The position numbers were made by a program, and so were the translations under genes. 45,244 nt of DNA from Desulfovibrio sp. (GTDB lineage Bacteria; Desulfobacterota; Desulfovibrionia; Desulfovibrionales; Desulfovibrionaceae). The stretch spans positions 1 to 45,244 of the forward strand of contig JAISZH010000101.1 in NCBI GenBank assembly GCA_031269345.1. Reading direction: 5' to 3'. This document shows positions 28,097-40,209 of this stretch, piece after piece. How positions within the stretch are numbered: position 1 is the stretch's first letter; each line of letters opens with the position of its first letter. The notes under the pieces are model-generated. The model was not told the origin of the DNA, made no database searches, and was given only the letters and a program-made list of their open reading frames with translations.

Positions 28097-28764
28097 GCGT
28101 TCCTTTCTCTTTGCTGGCCCGGCCGATCAACATCCTTTATCGTCTCTGGTGCTCAAGCCTGCATATTGTGCAAACCGGACGCGAAACAGTTGACGGTCTC
28201 GATGCGCAAGGCAGGATAATGATATTTGCCCTTTTCCATGACGAGCTTTTTTCCCTGATGCATGTGCGCGAGAACCTGCGTCTGGTCACTGTGGTCAGCC
28301 GCAGCAGGGATGGTGAATATCTGGCCCGCCTGCTCCAGTCCCTGGGCCTGAAAACCGCCAGAGGCTCAAGTTCCCGCCAAGGGGCTTCCGCCTTGCGGCA
28401 GATCGCCCGCATAATGCGCGAAGATAAATATCACGGGGTCATTACCGTTGACGGACCGCGCGGTCCGCGCCACAAGGTCAAGCAGGGAGCGATAATTCTT
28501 GCTTTCCGTACCCCGGCCATCATACAGCCGGTGCGCCTTTTCCCTAACCGCGCGAAGAGATTCAATTCATGGGATCGTTTTCAGCTTCCTCTGCCGTTTA
28601 CCCGCGTGGATATTGTTTTCGGAGAACCTTACGCGGTGCGGGCCGCCAAATTGGATGAGGAGATAATTGTTGCCGAATGCCTGGAGCTTGAAAGACGCCT
28701 GAAAGATTTGCGTCCCACGCAACTCCTTCATGCCGGACAAAAGGGGCGCTGCTGTGCTTTATAG
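28093..28764 (+). CDS. DUF374 lysophospholipid acyltransferase family protein
   Basis: FALFHDELFSLMHVRENLRLVTVVSRSRDGEYLARLLQSLGLKTARGSSSRQGASALRQIARIMREDKYHGVITVDGPRGPRHKVKQGAI. Confidence 0.85.
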   Translation: MSVPFSLLARPINILYRLWCSSLHIVQTGRETVDGLDAQGRIMIFALFHDELFSLMHVRENLRLVTVVSRSRDGEYLARLLQSLGLKTARGSSSRQGASALRQIARIMREDKYHGVITVDGPRGPRHKVKQGAIILAFRTPAIIQPVRLFPNRAKRFNSWDRFQLPLPFTRVDIVFGEPYAVRAAKLDEEIIVAECLELERRLKDLRPTQLLHAGQKGRCCAL

Positions 28765-29656
28765 GGCATTGCGGAACTTGTTAGCGGCCGCCTCCCGGAT
28801 TCCTTGGACCGCTTTGAGCCGTCTGGCGCGCGTCCTGGCTTTTTTCTTCTGGCATTTGGTCCCTTCACGCAGAAAAGAAGCGGTAAGCGCAATACGTAAA
28901 CATCTTAAAGTATCACATGAAGAAGCCTTAAATCTTGCCAGGCAAAGTTTTGCGGAAAATTTTCTGTCATTTCTGGAGATTCTGCATGCTGGCCGTTTTT
29001 TTACGGAACAATCGGTGCGTATCCTTTATACTCCGGAAGTGAAAGCCAGACTTCAAGCTGAAAAGGGACCGATTATTATAGCCACCGCCCATCTTGGTTC
29101 CTGGGAATTGATGCCGGGTCTGGCCGCGGATGTTCTCCCGCAACGCGAGGGCATGGTAGTCGTGCGCAGCCACAGGAACAGGACTTTGAACAAAATTATT
29201 GCCGAGCTGCGCGGGGCGCGGGGCATGCTGGTCGTAGACCACCGCAGGGCGGTGGAAATTCTTCTGCCCAAACTGCGCAATGGGGGTCTCGCGGCTTTTC
29301 TGGTGGATCATAACACGAACCGCAGGGAGGCTGTCTTTCTGCCCTTTCTCGAGGATACGGCGGCAGTGAATATGGGGCCGGCAAGTATCGCCTTGCGCGC
29401 CAAAGCGGCTGTGTACCCGGTTTTTCTGCTGCGGGACGGTAAAGGCGGACACATCCTGCATATGCTTGAGCCGTTGCATACAGAGGGGCTGGAGGGAAAC
29501 ATACGGGAACGGGTAGCGAAAATAGCGCGTTTTTATACCGATGCTGTGGATAAAATGGTGCGGATTTACCCGGCACAATGGTTTTGGATGCATAGACGCT
29601 GGAAGACCAGACCGGATCAGTCCGCATCCTCCGGCAAACAGGGACGTAGCGTATAG
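28730..29656 (+). CDS. Lauroyl/lipid A acyltransferase (LpxL/HtrB family); start uncertain
   Basis: GPIIIATAHLGSWELMPGLAADVLPQREGMVVVRSHRNRTLNKIIAELRGARG...AFLVDHNTNRREAVFLPF; MHRRWKTRP C-terminus. Confidence 0.88.
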   Translation: MPDKRGAAVLYRALRNLLAAASRIPWTALSRLARVLAFFFWHLVPSRRKEAVSAIRKHLKVSHEEALNLARQSFAENFLSFLEILHAGRFFTEQSVRILYTPEVKARLQAEKGPIIIATAHLGSWELMPGLAADVLPQREGMVVVRSHRNRTLNKIIAELRGARGMLVVDHRRAVEILLPKLRNGGLAAFLVDHNTNRREAVFLPFLEDTAAVNMGPASIALRAKAAVYPVFLLRDGKGGHILHMLEPLHTEGLEGNIRERVAKIARFYTDAVDKMVRIYPAQWFWMHRRWKTRPDQSASSGKQGRSV

Positions 29657-30006
29657 TCACGAATATGGCGCAGGGGGATATGGGTTTTCGCTCCGTCCGG
29701 GGCTTCGACGCACAGGGTGTCATGGTCCGTGGCAAAGCAGGAGAGGCAGGTGAAAGACAGTGTCCCGCCCGCCGTGAAATGCACGGAAATACTTTGCAGA
29801 CAAGGAACGGCTTTGTACTTGGCGATATTGACGGCTGTGGAAATGTTCTCAAGCAGGAGAGCATGCCAGGCGTCTTCCAGAGCGAGGCGGTTATCCCTGG
29901 TGTCGTGGTCTGGACACAGGGCGAGTTTCTGGCTGTCCCCGGCCGGGGCGAAGCCTTCAGTCCAGCCGGTGGAGGCGTCACATCCGCATATCCAGCAAGG
30001 GATCAT
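29617..30006 (-). CDS. Hypothetical Cys-rich small protein
   Basis: ORF abuts purQ; MIPCWICGCDAS...LCPDHDTRDN...LSFTCLSCFATDHDTLCVEAPDG suggests a metal-binding or bound-Cys protein. Confidence 0.6.
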   Translation of the reverse strand: MIPCWICGCDASTGWTEGFAPAGDSQKLALCPDHDTRDNRLALEDAWHALLLENISTAVNIAKYKAVPCLQSISVHFTAGGTLSFTCLSCFATDHDTLCVEAPDGAKTHIPLRHIRDYTLRPCLPEDAD

Positions 30007-30836
30007 GGCCGGGGCAAGGAGCGTTGTCTGCGCAGATGGTCGACGGCGTTTTCAAAAACTTTCAGATCCGCGCCTTCGCCTTCTCCGCGCGTCCAGGCCG
30101 GATGATTAGTAGGATGGTTATATGCCTCGGGATGGGGCATAAGCCCGAAAATACGCCCGGAAGGATCACAAACTCCGGCTATTCCGAGCGGAGAACCATT
30201 GGGATTGTCCGGATATTCCTCTGTGGGCAGTCCGGATTTCTGATCCGCGTACTGCACCACTATGAGGTTTTCCGCAATCAAGCGTTCAAGCAGACCCGGC
30301 TCCCGGGGCACCAGTTTGCCTTCCCCGTGCCGTACCGGAAAGTAGAAGGATTCGATGCCTGTGGTAAACAGGCAGGGGCTGTTTTTATTGACGGCCAGCC
30401 TGCACCAGCGATCCTCGTAGCGGGCGGAGGCGTTGTTGGCAAGTGAGACCTGACGTTCCAAATATTTTCCGTCAAGGGCCGGCAGCAGCCCCAGTTTCAC
30501 CAGGAGCTGAAACCCGTTGCAAATGCCGAGAATGAGGCCACCGTCCCTGACGCATGAGAGTAATTGTTCGACAAGAGGGACGCCTTTTTCAGGGCGGGAG
30601 TATTTCCATCGTTGCGCCGCCGCCTGAGCCGCGCCCAAATCGTCCCCGTCCAGAAATCCTCCAGGGAAAATCAAAAAATTATAATCAGCTATAAGAATGC
30701 GTCCTTTGATTATGTCGGCGAAATGCGCTATGTCCGCAACCGCCGCGCCAGCAAGCAACGCGGCATGTGCGCATTCCTTTTCGCAGTTTGTGCCGTATCC
30801 GGTAATGACAAGGGCACGCGCGTCGTTCATGACCAT
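30003..30836 (-). CDS. purQ: Phosphoribosylformylglycinamidine synthase subunit PurQ
   Basis: ALVITGYGTNCEKECAHAALLAGA, NFLIFPGGFLDGDDLGAA, LILGICNGFQLLVKLGLLP, GLMPHPEAYNHPTNHPAW. Confidence 0.88.
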   Translation of the reverse strand: MVMNDARALVITGYGTNCEKECAHAALLAGAAVADIAHFADIIKGRILIADYNFLIFPGGFLDGDDLGAAQAAAQRWKYSRPEKGVPLVEQLLSCVRDGGLILGICNGFQLLVKLGLLPALDGKYLERQVSLANNASARYEDRWCRLAVNKNSPCLFTTGIESFYFPVRHGEGKLVPREPGLLERLIAENLIVVQYADQKSGLPTEEYPDNPNGSPLGIAGVCDPSGRIFGLMPHPEAYNHPTNHPAWTRGEGEGADLKVFENAVDHLRRQRSLPRP

Positions 30837-31102
30837 ATCCGAATGTCGGGAAGGAATATTTTCATTTTCTTTTCGTGCGGCTTATAGTAGAAAAAAGCGC
30901 TGGCGATCGCAATATTGCCTTGTCAAAAGCCGCTTGGCGCTGTTTATCGCTTGACACTACGCGTTCGCTTCATTCCAGGCGATAAGACCGCACGCGAAAA
31001 CGCGGCTTTTGTCTGTGCCCGGCGGCGCGTGGCCGTCCACAGGCCGGGGGGAAGGCGGTTTTTATATTTGGCGATATATCGTAAGCTGCCGGGGCGTTAT
31101 GA

Positions 31103-33811
<2,709 letters not shown>

Positions 33812-33822
<11 letters not shown>

Positions 33823-34363
33823 TCCCGGCTCTTTCTTTTTTCCCGTTCAGACCGCGGCCGATATCCGCCTCCTGATCCTGGACGTGGACGGTGTGCTCAC
33901 AGACGGGGGACTTTACTACGATTTGCAAAATCAGGTCATGAAGCGCTTTGACGTGCAGGATGGTCTGGGGATCAAGCTTGCCCAGGAAGCGGGTATAGCC
34001 GTTGCCGTGATCACCGGACTAGATTCCCCGGCGGTCGCGGCCCGTATCCGCGATCTCGGCATTACCGACTATTTTCCAGGTTTCCTTGACAAAAAAGCTT
34101 GCCTTGAAAAACTTAAAGAAAAACATCAACTACGCTGGGAACAAATGGCCTACCTGGGCGATGACTGGGTGGATCTCTCCGTGATGGACATGGTCGGATT
34201 GCCTATGGCGGTTGCGAACGCCCAGCCGGAAGTCAAGGATATAGCCGGGTATGTCACCATCGCCAAGGGAGGCCAGGGCGCCGTGCGCGAGGTAATTCGA
34301 CATCTGCTTATGGCTCAGGGCAAATACGACGCGGTGCTTGCCGCATGGAGCAAGGCGTGCTGA
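33812..34363 (+). CDS. kdsC: KDO-8-phosphate phosphatase (HAD family)
   Basis: IRLLILDVDGVLTDGGLYYD...; GTG start; between kdsA and lptC. Confidence 0.9.
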
Positions 34364-34953
34364 AAAGACGGCAGGTCGCCTTGTTTCTCGTTTTTTGCTG
34401 CCTTATTACCCTGGTGGGCGCAATACTGTCGACCGATAAAGAAAGCGCGCGCGAAACGGACAGAAAAAACAAAGCCGAAACGAAAACCGGAAATGATGAA
34501 GGCGCGGCATTGAATCTCGACATAAAAACAGTTCTGTTGCACCAGGGGGAAGGCGGCATCGAATTATGGCGTCTCAAGGCAACATGGGCCAGGCTGTTGA
34601 AACATGACGATTTAATAATGGTTGAGGCGCCTAATCTTACCTATTTCATGAAAGAGGATGGGAAAACGCTGCTGGTAAGCTCAAAAACAGGAGATATCGG
34701 GCAAAAATCCAAAATTATACGGTTTATGGACGATGTGCGGGTGACCCAGGATGATAAATCGTTTACCGGAGATTTGCTTGTGTATAACGGCACGCAGAAA
34801 TCCATGCTTTTCCCCATCGGCGTAGATTTCAGCGATGCCGGAATAAATGCCAGAGCCGATTCCCTTATCTGGTTTATTGATCAGAAATTTATTACGGCTA
34901 AGGGAAATGTATTTGTGGAATTTGCGCGTTCCGAAAAACTGTTCATCAAATAA
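34345..34953 (+). CDS. lptC: LPS export ABC transporter periplasmic protein LptC
   Basis: N-terminal TM, IELWRLKATWARLLKHDDLIMVEAPNLTYF; position in kdsC-lptA-lptB cluster. Confidence 0.8.
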   Translation: MEQGVLKRRQVALFLVFCCLITLVGAILSTDKESARETDRKNKAETKTGNDEGAALNLDIKTVLLHQGEGGIELWRLKATWARLLKHDDLIMVEAPNLTYFMKEDGKTLLVSSKTGDIGQKSKIIRFMDDVRVTQDDKSFTGDLLVYNGTQKSMLFPIGVDFSDAGINARADSLIWFIDQKFITAKGNVFVEFARSEKLFIK

Positions 34954-34965
34954 TAAGAGTGTGCA

Positions 34966-35535
34966 ATGTTTAAGTTTTTACTGCGTTACCCTTTATTCGT
35001 GCTGGCTATCGTCCTGATTTCGGCCTGTCCGGGGTTTGCTGCCAACACCGGGAACAGGATCGCTACATTGATAACTTCCAGCAGAATGGACTATGACGCC
35101 ACCGCCCAGACAGTTTTGTTCTCCGGAAATGTCCACGTGACAAGACCGGATTTTGAGCTCTGGTCCGACAAAATGACAGTCTACCTGGAAAAATCTTCGA
35201 AAACGCAGGCGGTTCCCGAAAGCGGAGGAATGGAAGCCGGTGACATTGATCGGATCGTAGCCGAAGGTTCCGTGCGGATGCATAGCGACAAGAAACGCGG
35301 AACCTGTGACAAGGCCACGTACTACTCAAAAAATGAACATTTTGTCATGGAAGGTTCTCCCGAACTCCGGGACGAACGGCAGAGTGTTATCACAGGCGGA
35401 ACGATAGTGCATAATTTCGCTACGAACCATAGTGAAGTGCTGAATGCCTCCAAGGTAGTTTTTTACACCCCGGATAAAAAAGAAGGTTCAAATGCACGAG
35501 GCGCAGCCACAACGCCGAAGAAGAGGGCGCAGTGA
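34966..35535 (+). CDS. lptA: LPS transport protein LptA
   Basis: Signal peptide; ITSSRMDYDATAQTVLFSGNVHVTRPDFELWSDKMTVYLEKSSK; OstA-like. Confidence 0.85.
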   Translation: MFKFLLRYPLFVLAIVLISACPGFAANTGNRIATLITSSRMDYDATAQTVLFSGNVHVTRPDFELWSDKMTVYLEKSSKTQAVPESGGMEAGDIDRIVAEGSVRMHSDKKRGTCDKATYYSKNEHFVMEGSPELRDERQSVITGGTIVHNFATNHSEVLNASKVVFYTPDKKEGSNARGAATTPKKRAQ

Positions 35536-36266
35536 GCTCTGGTGAATGCCTGTTGCAGGCGGAAGCACTACGCAAGCGCTATGGAGACCGCGAGGTAGTG
35601 CGCGGAGTTTCCTTTGAATTGCGGGACAGGGAAATAGTCGGGATTCTCGGGCCAAACGGCGCCGGTAAAACAACCAGCTTTTACATGGTGATCGGTATCC
35701 AGAAACCTACGAGCGGCTCAGTTTATATGGACGGGGCGGATATAGCAGGTCTGCCCATGCATGAGCGCGCAAGACGCGGTTTGTCCTATCTGCCGCAGGA
35801 AAGCTCTGTATTCCGGCGCTTAAGCGTGTTGGACAACCTGCGCGTAATTCTGGAATATACAAATCTTGGCAAAGCAGAACAAAAAAAAAGGGCCGACCGT
35901 CTGCTTGAAGAATTCGGCATATCCCACCTGCGGGATTCATTGGCAGCGCATCTTTCCGGAGGAGAGCGGCGTCGCCTGGAAATCGCCAGGTCTCTCATCC
36001 GGGATCCTGAATTCATTCTGTTGGACGAGCCTTTCGCAGGCATAGATCCTCTAGCGGTCGACGATATCCAGTCACTCATCCGGGATCTTAAAGACAGGGG
36101 GATAGGCGTGCTGATCTCCGACCACAATGTGCGCGAGACGCTCAGCATTTGCGACCGCGCTTATCTGATGCACGAAGGCGTGATCATAGTACAGGGAACG
36201 CCAGATGAGGTAGTTGGCGATCCCCGGGCCAGACGGGTGTATCTGGGAGAAACTTTTCAGATGTAG
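35532..36266 (+). CDS. lptB: LPS export ABC transporter ATP-binding protein LptB
   Basis: GILGPNGAGKTTSFYMVIG, LSGGERRRLEIARSL, FILLDEPFAGIDPLAVDDIQ; GTG start overlapping lptA. Confidence 0.95.
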   Translation: MSSGECLLQAEALRKRYGDREVVRGVSFELRDREIVGILGPNGAGKTTSFYMVIGIQKPTSGSVYMDGADIAGLPMHERARRGLSYLPQESSVFRRLSVLDNLRVILEYTNLGKAEQKKRADRLLEEFGISHLRDSLAAHLSGGERRRLEIARSLIRDPEFILLDEPFAGIDPLAVDDIQSLIRDLKDRGIGVLISDHNVRETLSICDRAYLMHEGVIIVQGTPDEVVGDPRARRVYLGETFQM

Positions 36267-36312
36267 GACGATTTTTTTTGTCGTTTCTATATTAAAGTTA
36301 ACATAATTTACA

Positions 36313-36777
36313 TTATGGGCGTTTCCCGTCACGCAAAACCTGACCAGCTGCAATGATGCCCTCACATCCGGATTTAATCGCTCTATCCGCAATTTCCCGA
36401 AGCGACAGCTTCCTGTTCTCCAGAATGCGCAACAACATGGGCAGATTTACGCCTGTGATCACTTCCACATCCGCGCGTGAGCCCAGAAGCGACAAGCTCA
36501 GATTTGTGGGCGTACCGCCGAACATATCCGTCAGTACAAGCACACCGTGCCCGTTGCTCAGCAACTTTACCGCGTCTTGAAGCCTTGCCACCACCTCTGT
36601 GGTTTCCAGTGTCGAATCCACCTGTATGCAGGTGCAATCCTGAACCGGTCCGCTGATGAATTCCGCTACGCGCAACAAAGCACTGCCGTAGTCCAGATGC
36701 GTGACTATAATTATGCCAGCTTGCGGCGATTTGCTTATGGTTTCGGACATCACCCTTCTCCTTGCCAACAAGGTCAT
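36313..36777 (-). CDS. PTS mannose-type EIIA domain protein
   Basis: GIIIVTHLDYGSALLRVAEFISG...VLVLTDMFGGTPTNLSLSLLG. Confidence 0.85.
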   Translation of the reverse strand: MTLLARRRVMSETISKSPQAGIIIVTHLDYGSALLRVAEFISGPVQDCTCIQVDSTLETTEVVARLQDAVKLLSNGHGVLVLTDMFGGTPTNLSLSLLGSRADVEVITGVNLPMLLRILENRKLSLREIADRAIKSGCEGIIAAGQVLRDGKRP

Positions 36778-36955
36778 GCGCCGCCAAAGGCGGCATAATC
36801 CAACGAAACTCGCATTTTACGGCGAGCAAAGCTCGCTTGCAACCCTTTGGCGGCAAAGATTTGCCGCCAAATCCTTATAGCATTTACGCTTGAGATGCAT
36901 ACTATACGTATCGTGACGGCACTGCTTTGTGTTTACTTGCAAAAGTAAACACTAC

Positions 36956-37070
36956 AAAACCCGAAGGGTTTTGCGCCGCCGTAGGCGGCGCAAGTCGGCG
37001 GAAAACCACGTTTTTCCGCCGACGATCCTGCAAAAATAACCATAAAAAATATGTTCGTTATTTTTGCAAT
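36956..37070 (+). repeat. Intergenic modular hairpin repeat (family A variant), copy A5
   Basis: gcgccgccgtaggcggcgcaagtcggcggaaaaccacgtttttccgccgacgatcctgcaaaaataac...gttatttttgc; same architecture as A1-A4 with compensatory stem changes. Confidence 0.75.
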
Positions 37071-37076
37071 CAGGCA

Positions 37077-38000
37077 CTAACCGAGTTCCAGATGCCTGTG
37101 TTCCAACGTGGGAAAATAGTTTTTTTCCCTGAACGCCTCGGCAAGAGCTTCTGCTACCGCCACCGAGCGGTGCCTGCCGCCAGTGCAGCCAATAGCCACA
37201 GTGAGCCTGTAGCGCCCCTCTTTTTCGTTCTGCTTCAGAATAAATCCCATAAATGCCTGAAGTTTGATGAAAAACTTCCGGCCCGGGTTGTTTTTAAGAA
37301 CATAATCCCGTACCGGCGCATCCAGCCCGGATAAGGGTTTAAGTTCAGGTATGAAATACGGATTCGGCAGAAAGCGCAGATCAAAGACCATGTCGGCTTC
37401 AGAAGGTGTCCCATATTTGAAGCCAAACGTGACAAGGTGAATTTTTAGGTTGCGCGTAAGCTTGCTGAACATGTTCCATTTGGTCTGGATAAGGCGGCGC
37501 AGATCGTGAATGGAATGAGATGAGGTATCCATAACCAGATCCGCGCTCTTGCGCACATGCCGCAGGCGATAGCGTTCCTGCGCCATGGCCTGCTCAAGTC
37601 CCAGACCTTCTTTTTCAAGAGGATGCGGCCGCCTGGTGGTCGCATAGCGTTTCAGCAGGACATCATTGTTTGCCTCAAGAAAAATGACGCGTGGTACAAT
37701 GCCCTGAGAGGTCAGGTCATTTAGCGCCCTGCCCCAGCCCTGAAGGAAATCGCTTTGGCGCAGGTCCATCCCCAGGGCTATGCCCCGATATTTATCCAGA
37801 CCGTGTTCTCGGATCATTTTCGCCATGGAGGCCGCGAATTCCACCGGCAGTCCGTCCACTGTGACAAAATTAATGTCCTCGAACACTGCCAGAGCGGTGC
37901 TTTTTCCGGAACCGGACAGGCCTGTTATGATGACTACGGCGATATTATTCGCCCCGGCAGCAACAGCAAGCGATCCTGGTGGAGGAAACCCGGCTGCCAT
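37077..38000 (-). CDS. rapZ: RNase adapter RapZ (YvcJ family P-loop)
   Basis: VVIITGLSGSGKSTALAVFEDINFVTVDGLP; VTFGFKYGTPSEADMVFDLRFLPNPYFIPELKPLSGLD; AIGCTGGRHRSVAVAEAL. Confidence 0.95.
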   Translation of the reverse strand: MAAGFPPPGSLAVAAGANNIAVVIITGLSGSGKSTALAVFEDINFVTVDGLPVEFAASMAKMIREHGLDKYRGIALGMDLRQSDFLQGWGRALNDLTSQGIVPRVIFLEANNDVLLKRYATTRRPHPLEKEGLGLEQAMAQERYRLRHVRKSADLVMDTSSHSIHDLRRLIQTKWNMFSKLTRNLKIHLVTFGFKYGTPSEADMVFDLRFLPNPYFIPELKPLSGLDAPVRDYVLKNNPGRKFFIKLQAFMGFILKQNEKEGRYRLTVAIGCTGGRHRSVAVAEALAEAFREKNYFPTLEHRHLELG

Positions 38001-38012
38001 ACAAAATCCCGC

Positions 38013-38561
38013 CTATTCTCCGGGATCGATAAGGCCGAACCCACCCTGCTTGCGCCTATACAGAACATTGATTCTGTCGGTTTCGGCATTGATGAAAATA
38101 AAAACAGTGTCATCCCTTTGCCGCATCTGCAAAGCCGCCTCGTCAGCGAACATCGGCTTGGGTTCCACCTGTTCGCTCACTATAACGGGAAATTCTTCCT
38201 CTTTCCCCAGAGGCAAAGGATTTTCCGGATCCGCGCTTGCCATTCCGGGGCTTTTCCTGGACTCACGCCTTTTCTCGCGCATGCGGTCTACGTGTTTTTT
38301 CAGTTGCGCTTCTATTTTATCCTTGACCAGATCAACAGTGGCATACATATCCGAGGATTGCTCCACCGCCGATATGGAGATGCCGTCGCCTGCCAGTATC
38401 ACGTCGGCTTTATGACGGAATTTGTCCACGGTAAATACGGCGGTCAGCTCTATATTGCCGGCACGGTGAAGGAAACGTCCCAGTTTTTTAAACCGATGCT
38501 CGGCATAAGAACGCAAATGCGGTGACGGTTCGAAATTTTTAAAAGTCAAGGCGATGTTCAT
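38013..38561 (-). CDS. hpf: Ribosome hibernation promoting factor, long form
   Basis: MNIALTFKNFEPSPHLRSYAEHRFKKLGRF...; C-terminal domain KPMFADEAALQMRQRDDTVFIFINAETDRINVLYRRKQGGFGLIDP. Confidence 0.9.
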   Translation of the reverse strand: MNIALTFKNFEPSPHLRSYAEHRFKKLGRFLHRAGNIELTAVFTVDKFRHKADVILAGDGISISAVEQSSDMYATVDLVKDKIEAQLKKHVDRMREKRRESRKSPGMASADPENPLPLGKEEEFPVIVSEQVEPKPMFADEAALQMRQRDDTVFIFINAETDRINVLYRRKQGGFGLIDPGE

Positions 38562-38611
38562 ATAACCTCCTTGTGCATGAACAGGCAGGGCTCGCTCCGA
38601 TCTCCAGACGG

Positions 38612-40036
38612 TCAGAAAAATATTCTTCGTTTTGATGAGGAAGGTATTCCCAAGGCGGTGCGATACTTCGCGACCGTTCGCCGTGCGATGCTGACTTTGA
38701 GTTCTTCTTTGAGCAGTTCGCCGATATGTTCGTCACTCATCGGCGCTTTTGGATCTTCGGCGGCAATATATCGTTTAATCAATGATTTTACGCTTTCGGA
38801 ACCAACTTCTGTGCCATCCTCCAAAGACAACGAACTGTTGAAGAAAAATTTTAACTCAAAAGTGCCGTACGGCGTGGCGGCGTATTTATTGGAAGTTATA
38901 CGGCTGATTGTAGATTCGTGCATATTTATGTCATCCGCAATATCTTTGAGTATCAACGGTTTGAGGCAAGAAATGCCGTTCAGGAAGAAATCTTTCTGGA
39001 AACGGACGATACTTTCCATGACCCTGTAAAGCGTACGCTGCCTTTGGAAGAGACTCTTGATCAGCCACTCGGCGGAATGTTTTTTTTCCTGATAATATTC
39101 CTTGTCGGTCGGCTTGGCAGTTTTGATGCTGTCCGGGTAAAGCGAGGACAGTTGAAGCCGGGGAAGCCCGTCCTCGTTGAGTACGATAATGAAGTCGTCA
39201 TCCATGCGGTATACATAGACGTCAGGAGAAACATAGGTCGGCTCGCTGCCGCCGAAACTGGCGCCTGGCATGGGATCGAGCCCCTGGATTATGCCCAGGT
39301 ATTCTTTTAGATCTTCAAGCGTCAGTTTAAATTTACGCAAAATCGTCTTATAACGCTTTGCTTCCAGGTCTTCCAGATGTTCGACCACCAGGGACACCAA
39401 GATGGGGTCCCGGTCATAATGCAAATTTTCCAGTTGGATGAGCAGACACTCTTGCGGGGTACGCGCGGCCACTCCCACCGGATCGAAACGCTGAACGGCG
39501 CTCAGGACTTTTTCAATCTTCTCGGCGGTAGTTCCTGCCAGCGCGGCCAAATCTTGAATCGACGCCTGCAAGTAGCCTGAAGAACTCAAGTTTCCTATAA
39601 TCGCTTCGCCAATGTCCTTTTCTTCGTCCGTAAGGCGGGAGAAGCGCAATTGCCAGGCAAGATGCCCTTCAAGGGTTTTTGTCCCCGCATAGCGGGCTTC
39701 AAAATTCGCCCCTTCTTCCAGGCTTTCCAGTTCATGCCGCGAAGACTGCCTTGAGGTGCTGGAAAAATCGCCCAGATAATCCTCCCAGTCCGCGTTGCGT
39801 GCGACCTCCGCACTGTAGGCGTCCTTGTCATCCTCGCTGCCGGATCGCTTTTCTTCGGCGGGCTGGATATTTTCCTCAACCGCTTCTTCCAAAAAAGGAT
39901 TTTCCAGAAGTTCATTTTGTACAGTTTCAACCAATTCCAGGCGCGAAAGCTGCAAGAGCCGGATAGCCTGCTGCAACTGCGGAGTCATTATGATCTGTTG
40001 AGTCAATTTTAATTGTTGGCGCAGTCCGAGATCCAT
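38612..40036 (-). CDS. rpoN: RNA polymerase sigma-54 factor
   Basis: MDLGLRQQLKLTQQIIMTPQLQQAIRLLQLSRLELVETVQNELLENPFLEE; RpoN box ARRTVAKYRTALGIPSSSKRR. Confidence 0.97.
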   Translation of the reverse strand: MDLGLRQQLKLTQQIIMTPQLQQAIRLLQLSRLELVETVQNELLENPFLEEAVEENIQPAEEKRSGSEDDKDAYSAEVARNADWEDYLGDFSSTSRQSSRHELESLEEGANFEARYAGTKTLEGHLAWQLRFSRLTDEEKDIGEAIIGNLSSSGYLQASIQDLAALAGTTAEKIEKVLSAVQRFDPVGVAARTPQECLLIQLENLHYDRDPILVSLVVEHLEDLEAKRYKTILRKFKLTLEDLKEYLGIIQGLDPMPGASFGGSEPTYVSPDVYVYRMDDDFIIVLNEDGLPRLQLSSLYPDSIKTAKPTDKEYYQEKKHSAEWLIKSLFQRQRTLYRVMESIVRFQKDFFLNGISCLKPLILKDIADDINMHESTISRITSNKYAATPYGTFELKFFFNSSLSLEDGTEVGSESVKSLIKRYIAAEDPKAPMSDEHIGELLKEELKVSIARRTVAKYRTALGIPSSSKRRIFF

Positions 40037-40209
40037 GCAAAATCCTTGTCTGTTTTGTGAATATTGCCACAGTTTCCCTTTTTATGCAAGCTTTGTGCCT
40101 TATTTGTCAAATATAATGTTTTCGCCACTGCAGCCATACCGGAAGCGCTTCGCAAGTGATTTTTGATCAGGCTCGAAGCCGAAAGCCTCGTCTTCCGGTA
40201 GGTGTTTCA

